Assembly (NCBI RefSeq): GCF_013179805.1
Contig: NZ_SRRZ01000016.1
Span: 1 to 64,000 of the forward strand
Direction of reading: 5' to 3'
Source: Microcoleus asticus IPMA8
Lineage (GTDB): Bacteria; Cyanobacteriota; Cyanobacteriia; Cyanobacteriales; Microcoleaceae
Length of the DNA: 64,000 nucleotides
Shown: positions 1 to 6,716 of the stretch, one piece after another
How positions within the stretch are numbered: position 1 is the stretch's first letter
How the letters are laid out: each line of letters begins with the position of its first letter
The notes under the pieces: generated by a model
The model's database searches: none
The model's input: the letters and a program-made list of their open reading frames with translations, nothing else
Told to the model about the DNA's origin: nothing
Made by a program: the position numbers and the translations under genes

Positions 1-83
1 GCATCGATATCGCTTTTAATGAAAGATTCTAATTGGGCTATTTCTTTTTCTCTATCTTTTTGTTGCAGTTGTAAGTTATTCAT
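1..83 (-). CDS. N-terminal part of an unidentified protein, cut by the window edge
   Basis: An ATG at 83 on the minus strand opens a frame that stays open to base 1 (27 codons). The visible residues begin MNNLQLQQKDREKEIAQLES and are charged and Gln-rich, as in the start of a coiled coil. No domain can be recognised from so short a piece. The gene would be transcribed divergently from the cupin remnant beginning near 145. It could still be a chance frame, since nothing beyond the edge is visible. Confidence 0.4.
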   Translation of the reverse strand, partial: MNNLQLQQKDREKEIAQLESFIKSDID

Positions 84-144
84 TTTTTATTGTCACAATC
101 AAGTATTGCATATAATTGTATCATAGTCTTGATAATGATTTAGG

Positions 145-480
145 ATTGCTATAGACCCCCTGTTCGAGGCTCACGAACCAGCACGCACGTCTGGTGCCAG
201 CGTCACGTTCGAGCCTGGTGCTCGGACAGCATGGCACACCCACCCGTTGGGACAGACCCTAATTGTCACGGCTGGCTGCGGTCTTGCACAGCGCTGGGGC
301 GGCTCGATCGAGCAAATTCGTCCGGGGGATGCGATCTGGTTCGAGCCGGGTGAAAAACATTGGCATGGTGCCACGGCAACCACGGCAATGACGCACATCG
401 CCATTCAGGAATGGCTCGACGGCAAACCCGTGGACTGGCTGGAACAGGTCAGCGACGAGCAGTACGAAGGAAGAGCTTAA
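145..480 (+). pseudogene. Cupin-domain protein, 5'-truncated remnant
   Basis: The frame from about 145 to the TAA at 478-480 translates to a small cupin: AWHTHPLGQTL carries the metal-binding His pair and Gln, and PGEKHWHG carries the second cupin motif, followed by AMTHIAIQE and VDWLEQVSDEQY. This matches the C-terminal cupin type found beside carboxymuconolactone decarboxylases and mandelonitrile-lyase-like proteins (family knowledge). Upstream the frame is closed by TGA at 136 and there is no ATG or GTG start, only TTG at 247 inside the metal motif. About 20 N-terminal residues of the usual protein appear to be missing. It overlaps the next gene by one base (TAATG). A 5' deletion is the likeliest reading; use of a rare start is possible. 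Confidence 0.6.
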
Positions 481-1010
481 TGCTTTTGAAATGGTTTCCC
501 GTCAAGGGGAAAAACTGCCAGAAGAGAATGCTGATTTTGGTTCTCGCCCTAACGATGTCCCTGAGTTACTCAGCCTGCCGTGCCGACAACAGGATGCCTA
601 GCAGTGCCTCGTCGAAAATGCCGACTGAAATATCAACCCAGCAGGCAAACAGTATGAAGATAAACATCAAGGTCGGAGACAAAGCCGTTACAGCCACGTT
701 GATCGACAGTAAAACCACTCGGGATTTTGTTTCCCTGCTGCCATTAACGCTGACGATGAACGATTTGTTTGGAAGAGAAAAGTTTGCCCGCCTGCCGAGA
801 GCAATTTCGGAGGAGGGTGAGCGAACCAAAACGTATGAAGTTGGAGACATCATTTACTGGTCTCCCGGTCCTGATGTGGCTATTTATTATCGCCACGACG
901 AACAACCAATCCCTGACCCCGGCATCATCGCGATCGGCAAGATCGATGCTGGCGTAGAAGCATTCAATGTACCTGGCTCTGTAAAAGCAACACTGGAGCC
1001 GATCGAGTAA
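480..1010 (+). CDS. Cyclophilin-like fold protein with signal peptide
   Basis: The ATG at 480 overlaps the stop of the cupin remnant and follows a GAAGGAAG ribosome-binding site, so it is preferred over in-frame ATGs inside the cupin sequence. The 176-residue product has a basic start, a hydrophobic stretch (LILVLALTMSLSYSA) followed by Cys, then a Ser/Met-rich linker. The body (from MKINIKVGDKAVTATL through FGREKFARLP, YEVGDIIYWSPG and AIYYRH to GIIAIGKID) fits the bacterial cyclophilin-like fold family that often sits next to SDR, alcohol dehydrogenase and aldo/keto reductase genes. It is probably exported or lipid-anchored, although the residues before Cys are not a perfect lipobox. No enzymatic role is established for this family. 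Confidence 0.7.
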   Translation: MLLKWFPVKGKNCQKRMLILVLALTMSLSYSACRADNRMPSSASSKMPTEISTQQANSMKINIKVGDKAVTATLIDSKTTRDFVSLLPLTLTMNDLFGREKFARLPRAISEEGERTKTYEVGDIIYWSPGPDVAIYYRHDEQPIPDPGIIAIGKIDAGVEAFNVPGSVKATLEPIE

Positions 1011-1066
1011 GAAAAGGAAGTTCCAATAAAGACTTCCCTAATGGGCAACACGCAAAGGAGTAAAAA

Positions 1067-1843
1067 ATGGCAACGAACGAGAATGGCAGCTACACAGGAA
1101 AGGTTGCATTTGTGACCGGAGGAGCGAGCGGCATCGGTCGAGCTGCGGCGCTGGCGTTTGCCCGTGAAGGTGCCAGCGTGGTGGTCGCTGACATCTCAGA
1201 ACAGGGCAATCAAGAAACAGCTCACACGATCGAAGAACTCGGCGGTCGGGCGATCGCCGTCAGGTGCGATGTGACGCGAACCGAGGACGTGAAGGCGGCT
1301 CTGGACAAGACCGTTGAGGCTTTCGGGCGGCTGGACTTCGCCTTCAACAATGCGGGCATCGAGCCGAGGAAGGTAGCTCCGACCGCGGAGTACGACGAGG
1401 AGGAGTGGAACCGGATTATCGACATCAACCTCCGCGGCGTTTTCCTGTGCATGAAGCACGAGATTCCGCTGATCCTCAAGCAGGGAGGCGGCGCGATCGT
1501 CAACACGTCCTCGGGCGCAGGAATCATCGGCATCAAGGGCAGCCCCGCGTACACCGCCGCGAAACATGGCGTGATCGGACTGACCAAGGCAGCGGCCCTC
1601 GACTACGCCGCGCAGAACATCCGCGTCAACGCCGTCTGTCCCGGCTACATCGACACCCCGATGATCGCTCGCTCCATCGGCGCCACGGACGAAGGGCGCG
1701 CCAAGGTGATTGCCGAGGAGCCGGTCGGACGGATGGGCAAGCCCGAGGAGATCGCCGCGGCTGTCCTCTGGCTGTGCTCGGACGCGGCTGCCTTCGTCGT
1801 TGGACACGCCATGGTCATCGACGGCGGCCAAACAGTGCAGTGA
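1067..1843 (+). CDS. SDR-family NAD(P)-dependent oxidoreductase (glucose/3-oxoacyl reductase-like)
   Basis: This is a classical short-chain dehydrogenase of 258 residues, the usual length. The Rossmann motif TGGASGIG is at residues 17-24, NNAG lies near residue 95, and the catalytic Tyr162 and Lys166 are in YTAAK. The C-terminal VIDGG is typical of classical SDRs. AAAGGAG at 1054 precedes the ATG. The acidic residue after strand 2 (VVVADIS) suggests NAD preference; the substrate cannot be told. GC content is visibly above that of the flanking cyanobacterial genes, notably at third codon positions. It lies between two cupin remnants and upstream of two more oxidoreductase genes, so it probably belongs to one small redox operon. 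Confidence 0.85.
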   Translation: MATNENGSYTGKVAFVTGGASGIGRAAALAFAREGASVVVADISEQGNQETAHTIEELGGRAIAVRCDVTRTEDVKAALDKTVEAFGRLDFAFNNAGIEPRKVAPTAEYDEEEWNRIIDINLRGVFLCMKHEIPLILKQGGGAIVNTSSGAGIIGIKGSPAYTAAKHGVIGLTKAAALDYAAQNIRVNAVCPGYIDTPMIARSIGATDEGRAKVIAEEPVGRMGKPEEIAAAVLWLCSDAAAFVVGHAMVIDGGQTVQ

Positions 1844-1899
1844 GGTTCGCCGCCAACACGATCGAACCCTAAACGCACGACAACAAAGCATTGTCGCCC

Positions 1900-2025
1900 T
1901 CGCCACCTTCACCGCCAACGGCGATGACTCATATCGCCACTAAGGAACAGCTCGACGGCAAGACCGTGGACTGGATGGAAAAGGTCAGCGACGAACAATA
2001 CCAGGCACCAAAAGTAAACAAATAG
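1900..2025 (+). pseudogene. Second cupin remnant (C-terminal end only)
   Basis: From the ATG at 1924 to TAG at 2023-2025 the frame reads MTHIATKEQLDGKTVDWMEK then VSDEQYQAPKVNK. This is the same C-terminal segment as in the cupin remnant at 145-480 (AMTHIAIQEWLDGKPVDWLE then QVSDEQYEG). The preceding bases (GCCACC..ACCGCC) still resemble the ATATTA coding stretch, but in a shifted frame. Nothing of the metal-binding part is left. The two copies differ at many sites, so this is either an old duplicate or the end of a distinct cupin gene deleted from its 5' side. It ends 12 bp before the alcohol dehydrogenase start. Confidence 0.6.
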
Positions 2026-2037
2026 GAGCATCAATTC

Positions 2038-3096
2038 ATGTACAACACGAAAGCTTATTCCGCAGCCAGTGCAACATCACCGCTCGCTTCCGACACGATC
2101 GCACGGCGCGATCCAACCGAACACGACGTACAGATCGAAATTCTCTTCTGCGGCATCTGTCACTCCGATGTCCATTCAGTGCGTAATGAGTGGAGCGACT
2201 TCATGTCTACTACCTACCCGATCGTTCCCGGTCATGAGATGGTGGGACGTATCACCCAGGTTGGCTCGGCAGTGACAAAGTACAAGCCTGGTGATCTGGC
2301 AGGAGTCGGCTGCATGGTTGATTCTGATGGAACCTGTCCCCAGTGCAAAGCTAACCTTGAACAGTTCTGCCCTTCCCTGACCCTCACCTACAACTCCCCA
2401 GACAAGCACTTGGGAGGCGTGACCTATGGGGGCTACTCCGATAGCATTGTCGTCGATGAACGCTTCGTTCTGCGCGTTCCAGATAACCTCGATCTCGCCG
2501 GGGTTGCGCCGCTCCTCTGCGCCGGTATCACCACCTACTCGCCCCTGCGCCACTGGGGCGTCACTAAGGACAAGAAGGTCGGCGTAGTCGGTCTTGGCGG
2601 CCTGGGTCACATGGGTGTGAAGTTCGCCCGTGCGTTCGGTGCCCACGTCGTCGTCTTCACCACCTCGCCCGGTAAGACGGAAGATGCGCTCCGCCTCGGT
2701 GCCCACGAAGTCGTGGTCTCCCGCAATGCCGACGAAATGCAAAAGCACGCTGGCAGCTTCGATTTCATCCTCGACACCGTTTCCGCCAAGCACGATATTA
2801 ACGTCTATCTCAACCTGCTCCGCCTTGACGGCAACATCACCCTGGTTGGCGCACCGGAGAATCCCCTGGAGGTCGCGGCATTCAGCCTGATCATGGGCCG
2901 CCGCAGTCTCTCCGGCTCTAACATCGGCGGCATCGCCGAAACCCAGGAGATGCTCGACTTCTGCAGCGAACATAACATCACTGCCAATGTCGAAGTCATC
3001 CCCATCCAAAAAGTCAACGAAGCTTACGAAAGACTCCTCAAGTCCGATGTGAAATACCGCTTCTGTATCGATATGGCATCCCTTAAATCTGAATAA
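2038..3096 (+). CDS. Zinc-dependent NAD(P) alcohol dehydrogenase, YahK/cinnamyl-alcohol type
   Basis: This is a medium-chain dehydrogenase of 352 residues. Catalytic zinc ligands are visible in CGICHSD (Cys), the GHE motif (His and Glu) and the later LLCAGITTYSP (Cys). The cofactor motif is GLGGLGHMGVKFA. The family is broad-specificity aldehyde reductases, normally NADPH-dependent. TAGGAG precedes the ATG by a normal distance. In the structural zinc loop the first of the four cysteines is Asp97 (VDSDGTCPQC); Cys100, Cys103 and Cys111 remain, so zinc binding there may be weakened. The aldo/keto reductase follows after 27 bp, consistent with an operon. Confidence 0.88.
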   Translation: MYNTKAYSAASATSPLASDTIARRDPTEHDVQIEILFCGICHSDVHSVRNEWSDFMSTTYPIVPGHEMVGRITQVGSAVTKYKPGDLAGVGCMVDSDGTCPQCKANLEQFCPSLTLTYNSPDKHLGGVTYGGYSDSIVVDERFVLRVPDNLDLAGVAPLLCAGITTYSPLRHWGVTKDKKVGVVGLGGLGHMGVKFARAFGAHVVVFTTSPGKTEDALRLGAHEVVVSRNADEMQKHAGSFDFILDTVSAKHDINVYLNLLRLDGNITLVGAPENPLEVAAFSLIMGRRSLSGSNIGGIAETQEMLDFCSEHNITANVEVIPIQKVNEAYERLLKSDVKYRFCIDMASLKSE

Positions 3097-3123
3097 CCGA
3101 GGTGGAACCTCGAAGGAGCAATC

Positions 3124-4131
3124 ATGCAAACGCGCAAACTTGGCAACAGCAACCTAGAAGTTTCGGCGATCGGGCTCGGCTGCATGGGAATGAGCTTTGG
3201 CTACGGTTCGCCCAAAGACAAACAGGAGATGACTGCTCTTCTGGGGGCTGCCGTCGATCGCGGAATAACATTCTTTGACACCGCCGAAGTCTACGGTCCG
3301 TACTTAAACGAAGAGCTTGTGGGTGAAGCCCTCGGTCCCTTCCGCGGCCAAGTCGTCATTGCCACCAAATTTGGGTTCGACATCAGTCCGAATTCCGATC
3401 CCCGTGGCATGAAGGGTTCACCCGGACTCAACAGCCAACCGGAGCATATCAAGGAAGCCGTGGAGGGTTCGCTCAAGCGGCTGAAGGTGGAGGCGATCGA
3501 CCTCCTCTATCAGCACCGGGTCGATCCGAACGTGCCAATTGAAGACGTGGCAGGAACGGTGAAGGAACTGATTCAGGAAGGTAAGGTGAAGCACTTCGGA
3601 CTTTCTGAAGCGGGAGTGCAAACGATTCGGCGCGCCCATGCCGCCCAGCCAGTCACGGCACTCCAGAGCGAATACTCGCTTTGGTGGAGAAAGCCTGAAG
3701 CGGAAGTGATACCGACCCTTGAGGAACTCGGCATCGGACTTGTCCCGTACAGCCCGCTGGGCAAAGGCTTCCTCACGGGCAAGATCGACGAAAACACGAC
3801 CTTTGACAGCTCCGACTTCCGCAGCACTCTGCCTCGCTTCACACCTGAGGCTCTCAAGGCGAATCAAGCCCTCATCGATCTGCTTGGCAGTATTGCAGAA
3901 CAAAAGCAGGCAACGCCCGCTCAAATCGCACTTACCTGGCTGTTGGCTCAGAAGCCGTGGATTGTTCCAATTCCAGGCACCACGAAACTGCATCGCTTGG
4001 AGGAGAACATCGGGGCAGTCTCCGTCGAACTCACGCCTGCGGATCTGCGTGACATCGATGATGCCGCCGCCAAAATCACAGTACAAGGGGCGAGATACCC
4101 CGAAAAGTTAGAGCTTTTGACGGGTCGCTGA
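3124..4131 (+). CDS. Aldo/keto reductase
   Basis: A 335-residue TIM-barrel oxidoreductase. The N-terminus GNSNLEVSAIGLGCMGMS is typical of the family. The catalytic Asp and Tyr lie in FDTAEVYGP, the Lys in VIATKFGF and the His in YQHRVDP. The C-terminal cofactor region contains IPIPGTTKLHRLEEN. AAGGAG lies just upstream of ATG 3124. It is the last gene of the cassette that begins near 145. Likely role: NADPH-dependent reduction of small aldehydes or quinones; the natural substrate is not evident. Base composition is intermediate between the SDR gene and the surrounding chromosome. Confidence 0.88.
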   Translation: MQTRKLGNSNLEVSAIGLGCMGMSFGYGSPKDKQEMTALLGAAVDRGITFFDTAEVYGPYLNEELVGEALGPFRGQVVIATKFGFDISPNSDPRGMKGSPGLNSQPEHIKEAVEGSLKRLKVEAIDLLYQHRVDPNVPIEDVAGTVKELIQEGKVKHFGLSEAGVQTIRRAHAAQPVTALQSEYSLWWRKPEAEVIPTLEELGIGLVPYSPLGKGFLTGKIDENTTFDSSDFRSTLPRFTPEALKANQALIDLLGSIAEQKQATPAQIALTWLLAQKPWIVPIPGTTKLHRLEENIGAVSVELTPADLRDIDDAAAKITVQGARYPEKLELLTGR

Positions 4132-4381
4132 GTCCAGTTTTAGTCTCTGGGTCTGGCATAACCGCCCCTTAAACCAGACCCAACTCATCATGACAGGTTG
4201 CGATCGGATGGCACAGATCAACCCCGAACCATAACAGAGTTACTGACTGCCGATCGAAAATTGTGGGTGGAAACCCCGTGCTTTGAGCATCGGCTTTACA
4301 TTTTTGTTCCTAGACCTTTTTGTCACCCTCCCAGCCCCCAGAAAACACAGAAAAATGAGAGGAAACGTGATATTTTAGTAG

Positions 4382-5674
4382 TTAAAACGGAATTTCTTCA
4401 TCTTCATCTTCCACAGTCTTAGCCGTCATCCGCCAACTGGTAATATACTCAATTTGCACATCAATTTTGTTAATAGCTTCCCCTAACCGCTTTTGGATGT
4501 ATTGAGTCAGCGTCACCATAAAATCTAACTCAACTCCCACAGATAGCGCAAGTTTTGCCAATCTAGCAAAATCTACCTTCAAAATCGAGGAACTGGATAA
4601 CTTAAAATCGGGAGTATTTATCTTATTTTGCACCAACATTGCTTTTTTAATGCGCTCTTTCAGATGCTCAACTTCTGAATCCAGCAACTTCCATTCAGGC
4701 AAAATTTCTTGATACCTTTTCCCCAATGCTGTTAAATCCTCACTCTCCGGTTCCGGCGCAATTTTCTTAGTAGATTTTCGCCGCTGCTGTAGGTTGGAAT
4801 TCAACCGCCAACTAGCAATCTCCTCAACTTCCAAAGATGGAGCGGCGATGAGTTCGCCTAACTGTTTTTGAATTTCTTTCGTCAGCGTTACCGGAAAATT
4901 TAACTCAATTCCCTCTGTTTGCGTCAGTTTGGCCAGCGTGAGAAAATCTACTTTCATCGTTATCGAACTGGAAAGCTCAAAATAAGAACTGTCTTTGAGC
5001 TTTTGGGCCAGCATCCCTGCTTTAATCCGTTCCTTAACTTCAGCGATTTCTGAATCTAGCGGCTTCCACTGAGATTCTATTTCCTGATATTTTTCGCCCA
5101 ATGCTGCCAAGTTTTCCGTTGCAGGTTCGGGGTAACATTGGGCAAGGATTTCTAGCAGACGGCGATGCACTCCAGCTAAATAAACCGCGTCCATCTTGGC
5201 ATATTCTAGCTGCTTCTGGGTCAGCGGACGCTTTGCCCAATCGCCGCTTTGTTCTGTTTTATCTACATAAGCAATGCCACAAAGTGTTTCTATTAAAGTT
5301 TTGAGTTGTCGATTAGGTAATGGCAGAATGTAAGTGGGAATCTTTCTCGCCATTTTCAATGTGCAAGTGACATTTTGAGCGTCGTCATTGCCTAGAAATC
5401 GGATGTCATAGCTGGCGTTGTGCAAGACTTTTTCAATATTTGGATTGACCATGATTTGGTTGATGAAATGTTTTGCCAATTCAGATTTATCCAAGACATC
5501 TAGTAGAAAAGTGGCATCTCCAGTCGAATCTGTGGAGTCAGCTAACACCTGAATCAGAGATAATCTGGGGTTGGATTTATAGTCTGCGATTTCTGTATCC
5601 ACCCACAGGATTTTAGCTTGGGAAAATTTAGCGATGAGTGCTTTGATGTCGTTTGCTGCTGTTAAATAAGGCAT
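4382..5674 (-). CDS. DEDDy 3'-5' exonuclease (RNase D-like) with duplicated C-terminal module
   Basis: The N-terminal 180 residues are a DnaQ-fold exonuclease: Asp26 and Glu28 in WVDTEI, Asp90 in HNASYD, and Tyr158/Asp162 in YAKMD give the complete DEDDy set. RNase D would continue with HRDC domains. Here residues 189-291 and 314-416 are instead two tandem copies of one ~103-residue module; both contain ALGxxYQEI, KERIK.AML, a Ser-rich FxLSSS, KVDF..LAKL, LT..IQK.LGE and end in SWR. A basic linker (RRKSTKK) joins them and the tail is acidic. The substrate (RNA or DNA) is unknown; the modules may be nucleic-acid binding (inference). Monocistronic, leftward. Confidence 0.75.
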   Translation of the reverse strand: MPYLTAANDIKALIAKFSQAKILWVDTEIADYKSNPRLSLIQVLADSTDSTGDATFLLDVLDKSELAKHFINQIMVNPNIEKVLHNASYDIRFLGNDDAQNVTCTLKMARKIPTYILPLPNRQLKTLIETLCGIAYVDKTEQSGDWAKRPLTQKQLEYAKMDAVYLAGVHRRLLEILAQCYPEPATENLAALGEKYQEIESQWKPLDSEIAEVKERIKAGMLAQKLKDSSYFELSSSITMKVDFLTLAKLTQTEGIELNFPVTLTKEIQKQLGELIAAPSLEVEEIASWRLNSNLQQRRKSTKKIAPEPESEDLTALGKRYQEILPEWKLLDSEVEHLKERIKKAMLVQNKINTPDFKLSSSSILKVDFARLAKLALSVGVELDFMVTLTQYIQKRLGEAINKIDVQIEYITSWRMTAKTVEDEDEEIPF

Positions 5675-5755
5675 TTTTACCGACTTTTGCTATTAACTTT
5701 TTGATTCTCTTATGCTATAGCAATTATCGGATCGATTGTCAACGATTCAAGCGCC

Positions 5756-5776
5756 GGACATGGCATTGCCGTGTCC
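5756..5776. repeat. Dispersed palindromic repeat, ACACGGCA/TGCCGTGT family
   Basis: Near-perfect palindrome with arms GGACATGGCA and TGCCGTGTCC. Related copies occur at 12831, 14637, 17390, 23503 and in a cluster at 54175-54296. All are intergenic. Confidence 0.7.
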
Positions 5777-5794
5777 TGGACACACGCAGATCTC

Positions 5795-5858
5795 AGAAAC
5801 CCGGTTTCTTCCTATATTTCTCGTTCCTGTTCGCAAAACTCGTAGAAACCGGGTTTCT
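5795..5858. repeat. Two copies of the AGAAACC(C/G)GGTTTCT palindrome
   Basis: Two 15-bp palindromes, AGAAACCCGGTTTCT at 5795-5809 and AGAAACCGGGTTTCT at 5844-5858, lie in the spacer between two leftward genes. A further copy is at 23564-23578 and degenerate ones are near 19362 and 19413. Confidence 0.65.
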
Positions 5859-5893
5859 AGCCTCCAGTTAAAAAAAGAATGCAGTCGATCGCA

Positions 5894-6550
5894 CTATTGA
5901 GGATTCCCGCGAACTTCCTCTAAAAACCAGTTCCCTACTTCTGTATTGTCTGTCTGGCGACTGCGGCGCAAACCTTCCTCTAATAAAGCAATTTTTAGCC
6001 CGGGCAAAACTTGAGATTCCGTCAGCCGTTCGCTTCCCCGGTTATCAATTATTTTGAAAGCAATAACTTGCGCTTTTTGTACGTCTACTACCCAATATTC
6101 AGACACTTCTAATTCTTCATAAATCATTCTTTTTGTACCCAAATCGTCAACGAGAGAACTGTCGGCAATTTCAATCGCTAAATCTGGGGAAACTAGGCTA
6201 TCTAAATTCACTACAGAACTGCCGCGAGGTGCCGTTTGCACCCGGTTTCCGATGTAGTAAGAAGCATCAGGTTGAGCGCCTCTGACACCCGTTTTGGCGT
6301 AGCTACAGTTGACCAGCAGTCTCATTTTTATACCTTTAGCAATGCCAAATAAATTGATTAAGATGACGATAATTCCGTTGTCATCAGCATGATCTGGCCC
6401 TACTGCTGCCATTTCAATCCTCAACTGTCCGTTGTAATAGTAGCATTTTGCTCGATCGTACTCCGGCTGTTTAATAATTTCTATATATTCATCCCAAGTC
6501 GCTGTAACCCAGGTATCAGTTAGTAGTTTGGTTTGGAGTTGACTCATCAT
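5894..6550 (-). CDS. Uma2-family (DUF820) PD-(D/E)xK nuclease-like protein
   Basis: The 218-residue product has the family core: a conserved Asp/Glu region SPDLAIEIADSS, then KRMIYEELEVSEYWVVD, which corresponds to the usual K-x3-Y-x4-V-x-EYW-x-VD stretch. YYNGQLRIEMA near residue 45 also fits. Uma2 proteins are expanded in cyanobacteria as predicted restriction-endonuclease-fold enzymes of unknown biological role, often linked to mobile elements. GTGAGGT lies upstream of the tandem ATG codons. Two other members occur in this window (33952 and 43827). Confidence 0.85.
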   Translation of the reverse strand: MMSQLQTKLLTDTWVTATWDEYIEIIKQPEYDRAKCYYYNGQLRIEMAAVGPDHADDNGIIVILINLFGIAKGIKMRLLVNCSYAKTGVRGAQPDASYYIGNRVQTAPRGSSVVNLDSLVSPDLAIEIADSSLVDDLGTKRMIYEELEVSEYWVVDVQKAQVIAFKIIDNRGSERLTESQVLPGLKIALLEEGLRRSRQTDNTEVGNWFLEEVRGNPQ

Positions 6551-6602
6551 TACCTCACCGGAAAAAAGCTTTGACTTTTGAGGAAAAACTTCTGAGTAGG
6601 GG

Positions 6603-6707
6603 CGATCGCATTTTTACCATTCAGCAGTAACGTACCCACGGATCACCCTACAAACGATCGCATTTTTACCATTCAGCAGTAAGGTACGCAACGCGCACCT
6701 TACAAAC
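6603..6707. repeat. Two imperfect ~52-bp direct repeats downstream of gyrA
   Basis: The unit CGATCGCATTTTTACCATTC followed by AGCAGTAAsGTAC and a diverged CACC..TACAAA tail occurs at 6603-6654 and again at 6655-6707. Each unit has an internal inverted repeat (GTAAGGTGCG-like arms). Related sequence is seen near 16508 and 63345. On the minus strand it lies just past the gyrA stop and could fold in the mRNA tail, but no T-run follows. Confidence 0.55.
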
Positions 6708-6716
6708 TATTAACGA

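Noticed and set aside
1196..1918. 240-codon antisense frame opposite the SDR gene
   Set aside because: Shadow of a high-GC coding strand without recognisable protein features.
2176..3129. 317-codon antisense frame opposite the alcohol dehydrogenase
   Set aside because: Mirror of a GC3-rich gene; the translation has no domain, and the sense strand encodes a complete enzyme.
4198..4422. 74-codon plus-strand frame after the aldo/keto reductase
   Set aside because: No ribosome-binding site, Pro/Arg-rich unconserved translation, and it overlaps the end of the exonuclease gene on the other strand.
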